Assembly (NCBI GenBank): GCA_019745775.1
Contig: JAIESR010000045.1
Span: forward strand, 22,997 to 86,996
Direction of reading: 5' to 3'
DNA length: 64,000 nt
From: Xanthobacteraceae bacterium
GTDB lineage: Bacteria > Pseudomonadota > Alphaproteobacteria > Rhizobiales > Xanthobacteraceae
How positions within the stretch are numbered: the stretch's first letter is position 1; each line of letters starts with the position of its first letter. The translations under genes were made by a program, and so were the position numbers. The notes under the pieces were generated by a model that was given only the letters and a program-made list of their open reading frames with translations, did no database searches and was not told the origin of the DNA. Of the stretch, positions 18,382-27,700 are shown piece after piece.

Positions 18382-19314
18382 GTGCGGATTGCGATCATGG
18401 GTTCGGGCGGCGTCGGGGGCTATTTCGGCGCCAAGCTGGTCCTGGGCGGCGCCGATGTGGCGTTCGTGGCGCGGGGGGCGCATCTCGCGGCCATGCGGCG
18501 CCATGGGCTGACGATCGAGAGCGCCCACGACCCGATCCACCTGCCGAAGGTCGCCGTGACCGACGACCCCTCGACCATCGGCCCGGTCGATATGGTGCTG
18601 TTCTGCGTGAAGCTCTGGGATACCGAGGACGCCGCACGGCAACTCGTCCCGATCGTGGGACCTGAGACCGGCATCATCTCGTTTCAGAACGGGGTGCAGA
18701 AGGACGACATGCTGCGCCCGATCTTCGGCGACAAGGCGCTGATGGGCGGCGTCGCCTATGTCGGCACCACCATCGGCCGTCCCGGCGTGATCCTGCAGAC
18801 CGGCCAATTGCAGCGCCTGGTGTTCGGCGAATACGACGGCCGCCGCTCCGCGCGCGCCGAGGCGTTCCTCGCCGCCTGCAAGAAGGGCGGCATCAACGCC
18901 GAGCTCTCCGACGACGTCCGCCGCTCGCTGTGGGAGAAATTCGTGGTGCTGGTGGCGATGTCGGGTGCGACGGCCTCGATGCGCCAGACCATCGGTCCGG
19001 TCCGCAGCCATCCGCTGACCCGCGAATTCCTGCTCGATCTGGCGCGCGAGGTCGTCGCAGTCGGCCGCGCCCACGGCGTCAACCTGCCGGCCGATTATGC
19101 CGAGCAGCGGATTCCATTCTTCGATGGCTGGCCGCCGGAAATGACGGCGTCGATGCATCACGATCTCAACGCCGGCAAGCCGCTCGAACTGCGCTGGCTG
19201 TCGGGTGGCGTGGTCGATCTCGGTGCCACGGTCGCCGTGCCGACGCCGATGAACCGCGCGGTGCGCGATATCCTTACGCTGCACGCCGAGGGTCGTCCCG
19301 CGTCGGCGCATTGA
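18382..19314 (+). CDS. 2-dehydropantoate 2-reductase family protein
   Basis: NADPH-dependent ketopantoate-reductase fold enzyme of 310 residues. The Rossmann motif is AIMGSGGVGGYFGAKLVLGG. The family blocks are FCVKLWDTEDAARQLVPIVG (the conserved VK), ISFQNGVQKDDML, and the C-terminal SLWEKFVVLVAMSGATA and KPLELRWLSG. The GTG start has an ideal AAGGAGGG. The stop overlaps the next gene (TGATG), a mandelate-racemase-like enzyme. The pairing suggests hydroxy/oxo-acid catabolism rather than pantothenate synthesis. This is an inference from context. Confidence 0.85.
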   Translation: MRIAIMGSGGVGGYFGAKLVLGGADVAFVARGAHLAAMRRHGLTIESAHDPIHLPKVAVTDDPSTIGPVDMVLFCVKLWDTEDAARQLVPIVGPETGIISFQNGVQKDDMLRPIFGDKALMGGVAYVGTTIGRPGVILQTGQLQRLVFGEYDGRRSARAEAFLAACKKGGINAELSDDVRRSLWEKFVVLVAMSGATASMRQTIGPVRSHPLTREFLLDLAREVVAVGRAHGVNLPADYAEQRIPFFDGWPPEMTASMHHDLNAGKPLELRWLSGGVVDLGATVAVPTPMNRAVRDILTLHAEGRPASAH

Positions 19315-20414
19315 TGGACAGGAGGATGGCGCCAAGCCTCACAGTCCGGGCGATCCGTTCCATCGGCGTCGAGGTGCCGATGACCTATGCGCTCGGTACC
19401 AGCCGCGCGGTGATCACCAAGGCGCCGCTGCTGCTGATCGATCTCGAGACCGAGGAAGGCATCACCGGCCGCTCCTACCTCTGGAGCTACATGCCGGGCG
19501 TGATGCCGGCGATCGCAGCGATACTCGAGGTGGTCGAGGAGATCGCCAGGGGCCAGCCGCTCGATCCGTTCCATCTGTCGGGCGTGCTGGCGGCGCGGTT
19601 CGCGCTGATCGGCATGCAAGGCATCATCCGCATGGCGGTGGCGGGCTTCGACATGGCGGCGTGGGATGCGGTGGCTATTGCCGCAAATGTTCCGCTAGCG
19701 ACGCTGGTCGGCGGCCGGCCCGAGCCCGTCGTTGCCTACAACAGTTGCGGGCTCGGCCTGATGGCGCCGGATAAGGTCGCTGACGAGGCGGAACAACTCC
19801 TCGTCGGCGGCTTCGGTGCGGTCAAGCTCCGCCTCGGCTATCCAACGCTGGCGGAAGATCTTGCGGTCGTGCACGCGGTGCGCTCGCGCATCGGCGACGG
19901 CATCACGCTGATGGTCGACTACAATCAGGCGCTCGACGTCACGGACGCGCTAGCGCGCGGCCGTGCGCTCGACAAGGAGAACATCTATTGGCTGGAAGAG
20001 CCGATCCGTCACGACGACTACGCCGGCTATGCGCAGCTCAAACGTGAGCTGAAGACCCCGATCCAGATCGGCGAGAATTTCTCGTTGCCGTTCGCGATGG
20101 AGGCGGCGCTTGCCGCCGATGCTGCGACCTATGTGATGCCCGACCTCGAACGGATCGGCGGCGTCACCGGGTGGCTGCGCGCGGCGGAACTTGCGCAACA
20201 GCACGGGATCAAGATGTCTTCGCATCTGTTCCCGGAGATCAGCGCGCACCTGATGACCGCGACGCCCACCCGGCACTTCCTGGAATATGTCGATTGGGCG
20301 GATCGCATCGTGTGCGATCCGCTCAAGATCGTCGACGGCAAGGCGATCGTGCCGTCGCGGGCGGGCAACGGATTGGCGTGGGATCAGAAGGCGGTCGAGC
20401 GCTACCGGGTGTGA
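19314..20414 (+). CDS. mandelate racemase-like enolase-superfamily enzyme
   Basis: A 366-residue TIM-barrel enzyme of the mandelate racemase subgroup, which abstracts the alpha proton of carboxylates using Mg2+. It resembles Pseudomonas mandelate racemase closely by eye: AVKLRLGYPTLAEDLAVV, LMVDYNQALDV (D202), WLEEP (E228), IGEN (E254), MPDLERIGGVTGW (D277), SSHLFPEISAH (H304) and the acid E324. The KxK motif reads K171-Leu-Arg173, so the (S)-specific base Lys166 of mandelate racemase is arginine here. The ATG overlaps the previous stop; a later ATG at 19326 has its AGGAGG too close. A Bug protein lies convergent downstream. Confidence 0.85.
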   Translation: MDRRMAPSLTVRAIRSIGVEVPMTYALGTSRAVITKAPLLLIDLETEEGITGRSYLWSYMPGVMPAIAAILEVVEEIARGQPLDPFHLSGVLAARFALIGMQGIIRMAVAGFDMAAWDAVAIAANVPLATLVGGRPEPVVAYNSCGLGLMAPDKVADEAEQLLVGGFGAVKLRLGYPTLAEDLAVVHAVRSRIGDGITLMVDYNQALDVTDALARGRALDKENIYWLEEPIRHDDYAGYAQLKRELKTPIQIGENFSLPFAMEAALAADAATYVMPDLERIGGVTGWLRAAELAQQHGIKMSSHLFPEISAHLMTATPTRHFLEYVDWADRIVCDPLKIVDGKAIVPSRAGNGLAWDQKAVERYRV

Positions 20415-20436
20415 CCGGCGCGCTCGAGCCACGACA

Positions 20437-21480
20437 TTACTTGATCAGCGCCGCGACCCGGTCGACGAGGTTCTTCGGCGTCGCGTAGATGCGCCGGATC
20501 AGCGCCTCGAGCTTGGCGCCGTCCTCGGGATGGATGTCGAGCTTCATCTTGGTCGCGTCGGCGATGAATTCGGGATCCTTCATCGTCGCGGCGAAGGCAT
20601 TGCGCACGACCTTGGTGACGGCGGGCGGCATGTCGGGCGGCGCGATGAACGGCCGTCCGATGCCCTGGCCGGCATAGAGGAACTCGAGCGCCTGCTTGTG
20701 CTCGGCGTCCTTGATCAGGTCGAACAGGAACGGCGCGTTCTTGATCTCGGGGTTCGGTTCGGTGCCGGCCTGGAACAGGACGTTGACGACGCGCTTGTCG
20801 AACCAGTCCGGTCGTTTGCTATAGGCGCTGTCGTAGCTCTCGCAAACGCCGTCGACCTCGCCGCGATCGATTGCCAGGATCACGTCCGATGACGACGGGA
20901 AGCCCGAGACCAGCCTGAACTTGGCGCCGAGCAGGCCGTTGAGTGCGCGCGGATACGAATAGGTGCCGGTGCCGACGCCGGTGTTGCCGATGATCGCCTC
21001 GTGCTTGAGCAGATCGTCGAACGTCTTCACCCGGGAGCGGTTGTGCATGAAGCACACATTGGTCTCGGTGGTCGGGGTGCCGAGCCAAGTTAGTTTGAGG
21101 GGATCGAATCTTGCGCCGGCCATGCCGCCGATCGGTCCGAGCGGCGCGTCGCGCGCGATGATGCCCATCACGCTGCCGTCCTTCGGCGCCACGTTGTAGA
21201 TGTGATTGGCCGCATTGAAGCTGCCGCCACCCGGCATGTTCTGCGGCACCACATTGGGCTTGCCCGGCATATGCCTGCCGATGTGGCGGGCGACCACGCG
21301 GCCCCAGTGGTCGTAACCGCCGCCGGCGCCGAAGCCGATAATCATCGTCACGTTGCGGCCGGCAAAATTCGGTTCCTGCGCCAGCGCCGGTGACGCCGCA
21401 GCCAGGATAGACACGGAAGCAAGGGCGATGGCGGCCAGACGGCCGATCGGCTGCACCAAGGGCCTGAGTTGGTTGACCAT
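20437..21480 (-). CDS. Bug-family (TctC-like) periplasmic solute-binding protein
   Basis: Periplasmic receptor of the tripartite tricarboxylate transporter type; it binds a carboxylate for uptake. The signal peptide is at residues 10-35 (IGRLAAIALASVSILAAASPALA). The mature part shows NVTMIIGFGAGGGYDHWGRV, NVVPQNMPGGGSFNAANHIY and NVAPKDGSVMGIIARDAPLG. It resembles the protein at 62711-63742 more than the other Bug proteins here. The frame is open to 21669, but the signal peptide places the ATG at 21480. No tctA or tctB lies nearby. Confidence 0.88.
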   Translation of the reverse strand: MVNQLRPLVQPIGRLAAIALASVSILAAASPALAQEPNFAGRNVTMIIGFGAGGGYDHWGRVVARHIGRHMPGKPNVVPQNMPGGGSFNAANHIYNVAPKDGSVMGIIARDAPLGPIGGMAGARFDPLKLTWLGTPTTETNVCFMHNRSRVKTFDDLLKHEAIIGNTGVGTGTYSYPRALNGLLGAKFRLVSGFPSSSDVILAIDRGEVDGVCESYDSAYSKRPDWFDKRVVNVLFQAGTEPNPEIKNAPFLFDLIKDAEHKQALEFLYAGQGIGRPFIAPPDMPPAVTKVVRNAFAATMKDPEFIADATKMKLDIHPEDGAKLEALIRRIYATPKNLVDRVAALIK

Positions 21481-21774
21481 TGTTGTTGTTCTCCGCAGTA
21501 CGTTCCTGCCGGCGCTTAGGGCCGCCGGCAGCCGCTGTTTCAACCTCTGGCGGGCTGCCGGGCAAGGGGGGAGCGGCGCGTCGCTTCGCCACGCGCGGGG
21601 ATGATCCCATGCGGCCCCGGTATATGCCACGGCCAATGGCTGCCATTGGCGGACGCAATGCCATTGCATCGCTCGAGGCTCGCGTCCATATCGCGTCTTC
21701 GAGCCGGGCCCCTCTGGCAGTCGCGAGCGACTGCGATGTCGGCGACCATCGTTGGCAGCAGTTGGGCGCTAGGT

Positions 21775-22797
21775 ATGGAATTTCTCGATCCGATCCTATT
21801 CGGACAGTTTCTCGGCAAGCCGGGCTGGATGTGGCTTGCCTTCCTTACGATCGTCATCACGCTGCTCGTGCTCGACCTCGGCGTGCTGCACAGGGAGCAG
21901 CGCGAAATCCCGGTCAGCGAGAGCCTTGTATTGTCCGCCGCCTATCTCAGCCTTGGCCTCCTGTTCGGCGCCTGGGTCTGGTGGTATCTCGGCGCCGCGT
22001 CGGGGATGGAATACCTGACCGGGTTCGCGATCGAGAAGGCGTTGGCGATGGACAACGTCTTCGTCATTGCGATGATATTCACGTTCTTTGCGGTCCCGCG
22101 CAAATACCAGCACCGGGTTCTGTTCTGGGGCATCCTGGGCGTGATCGTGCTGCGGGCGATCATGATCGGGCTCGGCGCGACGCTCGTCAGCCAGTTCTCC
22201 TGGGTGCTCTACATCTTTGCGATCTTCCTGATCGCCACCGGCGTGAAGATGATCCTGTTCGCCCGGCAGGGTAAGGAATTCGACGTCGCCAACAATCCCG
22301 TGCTGCGCTTCATGCGTCGCCGCTTCAATGTGACCCAGCAACATCACGGCGAGCGCTTCTTCGTCAAGCAGCCGCATCCGACCAGCGGCAAGCTCGTCTG
22401 GTTCATGACGCCGCTATTCATGGCGCTGGTGCTGATCGAAATCGTCGACGTTATCTTCGCGGTCGACAGTGTGCCGGCAATCTTCGCCATCACCACCGAC
22501 CCCTTCATCGTGTACACCTCCAACATCTTCGCAATCCTGGGATTGCGCGCGCTTTACTTCGCGCTCGCCGCCATGGTGCATCGGTTCCACTATCTCAAAT
22601 ACGCGCTGGCGGTCGTGCTGATCTTCATCGGCTCGAAGATATTCCTGGCGGACCTGATGGGCCTGGACAAATTCCCGCCGGCGCTGGCGCTGACCGTGAC
22701 CTTCGGCATTCTGGCCGCCGGGGTGGTGTATTCGCTGATCAAGACCCGCAGAGAGGCGGTTGCGCAGGCTGAACCCGTCCACGGTCGCGATGCGTGA
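21775..22797 (+). CDS. TerC family membrane protein
   Basis: Inner-membrane protein of the TerC/Alx family, associated with tellurite resistance, alkaline stress and metal (manganese) homeostasis. There are about nine hydrophobic segments. The conserved acidic membrane motifs are VLDLGVLHREQREIPVSE, FAIEKALAMDNVFVIAMIF and VLIEIVDVIFAVDSVPAIFA, followed by FIVYTSNIFAILGLRALYF. The 340-residue form from the ATG at 21775 starts MEFLDPILFGQFLG; an in-frame ATG at 21736 is an alternative. It is followed after 10 bp by the pyruvate-kinase-like gene, so probably an operon. Confidence 0.92.
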   Translation: MEFLDPILFGQFLGKPGWMWLAFLTIVITLLVLDLGVLHREQREIPVSESLVLSAAYLSLGLLFGAWVWWYLGAASGMEYLTGFAIEKALAMDNVFVIAMIFTFFAVPRKYQHRVLFWGILGVIVLRAIMIGLGATLVSQFSWVLYIFAIFLIATGVKMILFARQGKEFDVANNPVLRFMRRRFNVTQQHHGERFFVKQPHPTSGKLVWFMTPLFMALVLIEIVDVIFAVDSVPAIFAITTDPFIVYTSNIFAILGLRALYFALAAMVHRFHYLKYALAVVLIFIGSKIFLADLMGLDKFPPALALTVTFGILAAGVVYSLIKTRREAVAQAEPVHGRDA

Positions 22798-22807
22798 GGA
22801 GCGATCA

Positions 22808-24427
22808 ATGGCGATGCCCGACACCGCGACAGTCGCCGGGCGGGCCGCCGGCCGCGAGGGCGCGCGGATGTCTGACCAGGCGCTGCTGTCCAAGCTCAAG
22901 CGCCTCGGTCGTGATGTCCGCCGTGAGGGCGCAGCTCGGCTCGCCGCATGGCGCCCGTCGATTGAGCGAGCCTCTTTCGTCCCGGCGGCCGAAAATCTGG
23001 CGCACTATCTTGCGCTTCGCGCCCACGACCTGCGCGACCTCCAGGTCGCGTTGTCGGAACGCGGGCTATCGTCCCTTGGCCGGTGCGAAGGCCATGTTCT
23101 GGCGAGCCTGAATGCGGTCACCGAAGCGCTGACCCGCGTCGCCGACCGCCCGTGCGGCGCGTTCCCGGCGGCTGGTTGGAGGCGTGCACGCGATGTTCGG
23201 CTAGCGGGGCAATCGAACGAGATCTTTGGACGGGATCCGACGGGACCGCGTACCCGCATCATGGTCACGCTCGGTGCAGATGCGGCGTCCGATCCGGCCG
23301 GCATCCGCGAGATGATCGCTGCCGGCGCCGATTGCGTGCGGATCAACTGTGCTCACGACGACCCGGAGACCTGGTCTGCGATCATCCGCCATACCCGCAC
23401 GATGGCGCGAGCGCTGCGCCGCGACTGCCGGGTGCTTATGGATCTCGCCGGGCCGAAGGTTCGGATCGCATCGGTGTCCGGCCCCGGCAAGGTTCGGCTG
23501 AACCGCGACGACCGCTTCCTGCTCGCGGGCGCCGGCGCCGAAGCCCGCAGCAGGGGATTGATTACCGTCACCTGCAGCGAGCCAGGCGCGGTGCGTCGGC
23601 TCAAGCATGGCCAGCGGGTGTCGATCGACGATGGCCGGGTCGGGTGCATCGTCGAGAAACGCCACCGCGACAAGGTCGAGCTGCGGGTCAAGCAGGTTCG
23701 TCCGGAAGGGGTCAAGATCAGGGCCGGCAAGGGCCTCAACTTTCCGGACCTCGATCTCGATATTCCGCCGCTGACCGACAAGGACCTGGCCGACCTGGAC
23801 TTCGTGGTCGAGCACGCGGATATCGTCGGCTATTCGTTTGTGCAGCGACCGCATGACATCGTCTGGCTGCAGCGCGAGCTGGCGCAGCGAGCATCCGGTC
23901 GGCTACCGCCACTGATCATCAAGGTCGAAACCCGGCTTGGCGTGGCGAACCTGCCGGAGCTTATCATTGCTGCGGCCGGTCGACAGCCCACGGCGGTGAT
24001 GATCGCTCGTGGCGATCTCGCGGTGGAACTGGGATTGCAGCAACTGTCCGAAACCCAGGAGCAGCTGCTGTGGCTGTGCGAAGCGGCCTATATCCCCGTG
24101 GTCTGGGCAACGCAGGTGCTCGACGGCTTGTTGAAGACGGGCATTCCGAGCCGGGCGGAAGCGACGGATGCCGCCATGGGGCAGCGCGCCGAATGTGTCA
24201 TGCTCAACAAGGGCGACCACGCCGTCGATGCCGTTCGATTTCTGGACAACGTCCTGCATCGTATGGACCGGCACGTCGCCAAGAAGTCGCCGGTGCTTGG
24301 ACCGCTGGCGCTATGGATCCGAGCGCGCCCGCCTGGCAGGGCAGTGCCGTCGGCGCCGAAGCGCCCGGTGGGAGCCACGCGAATGCGGGCCGGAATGGCG
24401 CGCAAGCCAGCCGTGGGAGGCAGATGA
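22808..24427 (+). CDS. pyruvate kinase-like protein with N-terminal extension
   Basis: A 539-residue member of the pyruvate kinase superfamily, which makes pyruvate and ATP from phosphoenolpyruvate. The barrel starts near residue 148 (RTRIMVTLGADAASDPAGIR) and keeps ADCVRINCAHDD, DLAGPKVRIA, IIKVETRLGVANLPELI, VMIARGDLAVELG and SRAEATDAAMG. A B-domain insertion is present. The usual C-terminal allosteric domain is missing; the sequence ends in a basic tail. About 145 residues of helical extension precede the barrel. The start has GAGGAG upstream. Catalytic activity is uncertain because several motifs deviate from the norm (for example DTKGPEIRTG reads DLAGPKVRIA). Confidence 0.78.
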   Translation: MAMPDTATVAGRAAGREGARMSDQALLSKLKRLGRDVRREGAARLAAWRPSIERASFVPAAENLAHYLALRAHDLRDLQVALSERGLSSLGRCEGHVLASLNAVTEALTRVADRPCGAFPAAGWRRARDVRLAGQSNEIFGRDPTGPRTRIMVTLGADAASDPAGIREMIAAGADCVRINCAHDDPETWSAIIRHTRTMARALRRDCRVLMDLAGPKVRIASVSGPGKVRLNRDDRFLLAGAGAEARSRGLITVTCSEPGAVRRLKHGQRVSIDDGRVGCIVEKRHRDKVELRVKQVRPEGVKIRAGKGLNFPDLDLDIPPLTDKDLADLDFVVEHADIVGYSFVQRPHDIVWLQRELAQRASGRLPPLIIKVETRLGVANLPELIIAAAGRQPTAVMIARGDLAVELGLQQLSETQEQLLWLCEAAYIPVVWATQVLDGLLKTGIPSRAEATDAAMGQRAECVMLNKGDHAVDAVRFLDNVLHRMDRHVAKKSPVLGPLALWIRARPPGRAVPSAPKRPVGATRMRAGMARKPAVGGR

Positions 24428-24726
24428 TGATCCAGGTTCCGATCGTTGCCGTGGCCATTGTCCTGCTGGTCACCACGTCGGCGAGCCCCGCGCAGGCGGC
24501 GCGGTTCTGCAAGGATGGTTACGTCACCTATGCCGGCAGCGGTCCTGCATCCAGCCGAGCCGAAGCCGAGGCAAGCGCGAAGCGCGCGTGGCGCGAAGGA
24601 CGCGCCCAGGCCGGCCGCTCAAGCAACCTCGCCCTGCTGCATCCCCGTCAAATCCGATGCTTCCGCGGCGACGATCGCAGGTATTGGAGATGTTACGTCC
24701 GCGCCGGCCGCTGCACCGCGAGCTGA
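24424..24726 (+). CDS. small secreted cysteine-containing protein
   Basis: A 100-residue protein of unknown function. The signal peptide is MMIQVPIVAVAIVLLVTTSA up to PAQA. The mature part holds four cysteines (RFCKDG, IRCFRG, RCYVR, GRCTAS), able to form two disulfides, and an Ala/Arg-rich helix (SRAEAEASAKRAWREGRAQA). Its ATG overlaps the stop of the pyruvate-kinase-like gene (ATGA), so it belongs to the terC operon. Confidence 0.7.
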   Translation: MMIQVPIVAVAIVLLVTTSASPAQAARFCKDGYVTYAGSGPASSRAEAEASAKRAWREGRAQAGRSSNLALLHPRQIRCFRGDDRRYWRCYVRAGRCTAS

Positions 24727-24792
24727 CGCACGACCGCGGCTGCGATGCCGATCGCTTGCGCCCGCGTTCGATGCGACGCGGACGACGTCGCT

Positions 24793-27700
24793 CTAAGCCA
24801 GCAGTTGCCACAGGTCTGCGTTGTTGACGCCGAGAAGCTGCACAGTCGCCCCATCGTCCAGCGTCAACGCGGTATCGAGCACGAGATCGCCGTCGACGTC
24901 GTATTCCGTCTGCTCGACAACCATCAATCCATCGAACGCGAGGTGGTCCTCGCCGACCACGAAGTCGGCGACCGTGTCGACGTCACCGGCCTGGCTCTGC
25001 GCGGCCTGGAACACAAAGATGTCGGAGCCAGCGCCACCGGTCATCACCTCGGATCCGAGGCTTCCTACGATCGTGTCATCGCCGCCATCGGGGGCTGCCG
25101 TCGGCGCATCGTCGGTATCGACAACGTCGATGGCGAAGTTCTTGTCGACGATATTGCCGGCCGAGTCGGTAGCCCGCACCGTCACGACGTGGGCGGCGGC
25201 GGTCTCGAAGTCGAGAGCGCCTGCCACAACGATCGCGTCACCGGCGATCGCGAAAGTTCCGCCGGCGTCATCCAGCAATTCGTAGGTGAAGGTCTCGTCG
25301 AGGTCCGGGTCGATCGCTGCGAGCGTCCCGACGACGGTGTCGATGGCGGCGTTCTCCTCGATCGTCCAATTCAACAGCGCGATATCGACGGGCGCCTGGT
25401 TGCCCGGGTCCTGCGCGAACAGGAACATGACGTCGGTCAGCGTCTCGCTCGATATATTGCGGAACACCACACCCTCGCCGCGGGCCAGCGCAATGGTCGT
25501 GTTGCCGCGATACTCCGTGACCGTGAGGTCGGCCAGGCCGTAGACGCCGGCGATTCCGGTGAAATCGATCTTGTCGCCCTCTGCCGCGTTGAAGTCGGTG
25601 ATCAGGTCGATGCCGCCGCCGGCGCCGATGACAAACGTGTCAGCGCCGCTGCCGCCCGTGAGTCCGTCGTCGCCCGCGCCGCCGTCGAGAATGTCGTCGC
25701 CAGCTTCGCCGTTGAGGATGTCGCTCACGACGCCGGTCACGCCGGCCGCGAGCAGATCGTCGCCGGCGCCGCCACGCAGCTCGACCGAGAAGCCCCAGCT
25801 GTTGGTGCGGATGACATCGTTGCCGCTCGAACCCTGGATTGCCTCCCAGCTATACCAGGAGTCCGAGCTGATGTCGGTGTCGAGCACGCCGGCCTGCCAA
25901 TCGGCGACCATGGCTTTGTGGAACACCATGGTGTCGTAGCCGGCGCCGCCACTCATCACGTCGGCGCCGGCGCCGATGGTGAGGAAATCGTCGCCGCCCT
26001 CGCCGTAGAGGTGGTCGTTGCCGCTGCCAAGACTGATGGTTTCGCCGTGGGCAGCACCCACGACGACGTCGCCGCCGCCGGTGCCCATGTAGGCCTCGAA
26101 CTCGGCGATCCAGATCGACTGTCCGCCGACCTTGAACGCGTTGGCGTTGAAGTTGAGATAGATCGGGCCGCCGACGAAACTTGCGGTGTCGTAACCCTGT
26201 CCGCCATACGCGCTGTCGTTGGCGCCGATGAGGATGCTGTCACTGCCGGCGCCGCCGTACATCGTGTCGGCCGAACTCTGCGGGCCCCCCTCGCGATCGC
26301 CGACGATGATGTCGTCGCCGCCGAGGCCCCAGAACGTGTTGGCGCGCTCGTCGCCGATCAGGTAGTCGCCGAAAGCCGATCCCTCGACATTCTCGATGCT
26401 GACAAGCGTGTCCGTGCCCCACTCGCCGGCCGTGATCTTGCCTTCGGTCTGGCCCAGCGTCGTCTCACCATCAAAATACATCTCGGCGGTGACGCCGTAG
26501 GCCGCATCGGCATAGGACACCGTGTCGGAGCCGGCACCGCCGTTGATATAGTCAGCGCCCCTACCGCCCTGCAGCCAGTCGCCCTGGCTGCCGCCGTAAA
26601 GGTAGTCGACACCGTCGCCACCGGCGAAGCGGGCGCCTTGCAGATTGCTGGCGACCATCGTGTCGGACTGGGCGCTGCCGTTGAACTGCTCGATGCTGAC
26701 GTAGGTGTCGCCAACAGCTTCGCCGGAACGCGCGCCGGTCTGCAGATTGATCGTCACCGCCGACTGGAAGGTCGCGACATCGAAGCCCGAGCCGCCGCCG
26801 ATCGAATCGGCGCCGAGGCCGCCGTGCAGCGTGTCGTCGCCGGCGCCACCCATCAGCGTGTCGGCGCCGAGGCCACCGTTGAGCATGTCCGCGCCGGCCC
26901 CGCCATCGATCGTGTTGGCGCCGTCACCCATGACGATGTGGTCATCAAAGTCGGTGCCGATGATCTTCTCGATGCTGACCAGGGTGTCGCCCGTAGCCCA
27001 GCCGCCGTCGACTTTGCCGATGGTGGTGTCGATATTGATGTAGTTCGATGAGCGCGAGTAGTCCGCCGTATCGGAGCCGTTGCCGCCGTCGAGTATATCG
27101 GCGCCGTTCCCTGCAATGAGGATGTCGTTGTCGTTGCCGCCGTACATCGCGCCGCCGCCAAGACCTTGGTCGAGCACGTCGTTGCCGTCGAACCCTTCCA
27201 GCAGATCATTGCCGTTGTTGCCCTTGAGAATATTGGCGCCGTTGTTGCCGCGGATCACGTCGTCGTTCGCGCCGCCGCTTGCGTTCTCGATCATCACGCC
27301 GTTGGCGATCGTGAAGCCGCCGTGGATGCCTTTTCCGGTCGTGGCGTCGGTGATGCGGCTGATCATGCCGCCGCCGGTCGGCGAATTGTCGAGCGTTGCG
27401 GCCCGCAGATCGATGGTCGCAAAACCATTCCCGCCATAAGCGATCGTGTCGGTGCCTGCGGTATCCCAAATGCACGACCAATAGGTCCCGGCGCCATTGC
27501 CGTCGGGCAGCCAGTAGGTGTCGGATCCGGTGTTGGCGGCCTTGGCGCCGTAGAGATACTGGATCGCGGCGATGTCGTAGGCCATCGGACCGGCGGCGTA
27601 GCCATACGACGAGTCGCCACTGACCTGGTCGAACTCGTTGTAGGACATCACCGTGTAGATGACCTGATTCAGGTTGTTGTCGCCGAGGTCGCCCGATTTG

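Noticed and set aside
24745..27051. 768-residue open frame opposite the RTX gene
   Set aside because: It is antisense to a clearly real RTX protein; repeated Gly/Asp codons on the other strand keep this frame open. It has no domain and an odd Val/Ala/Asp composition.
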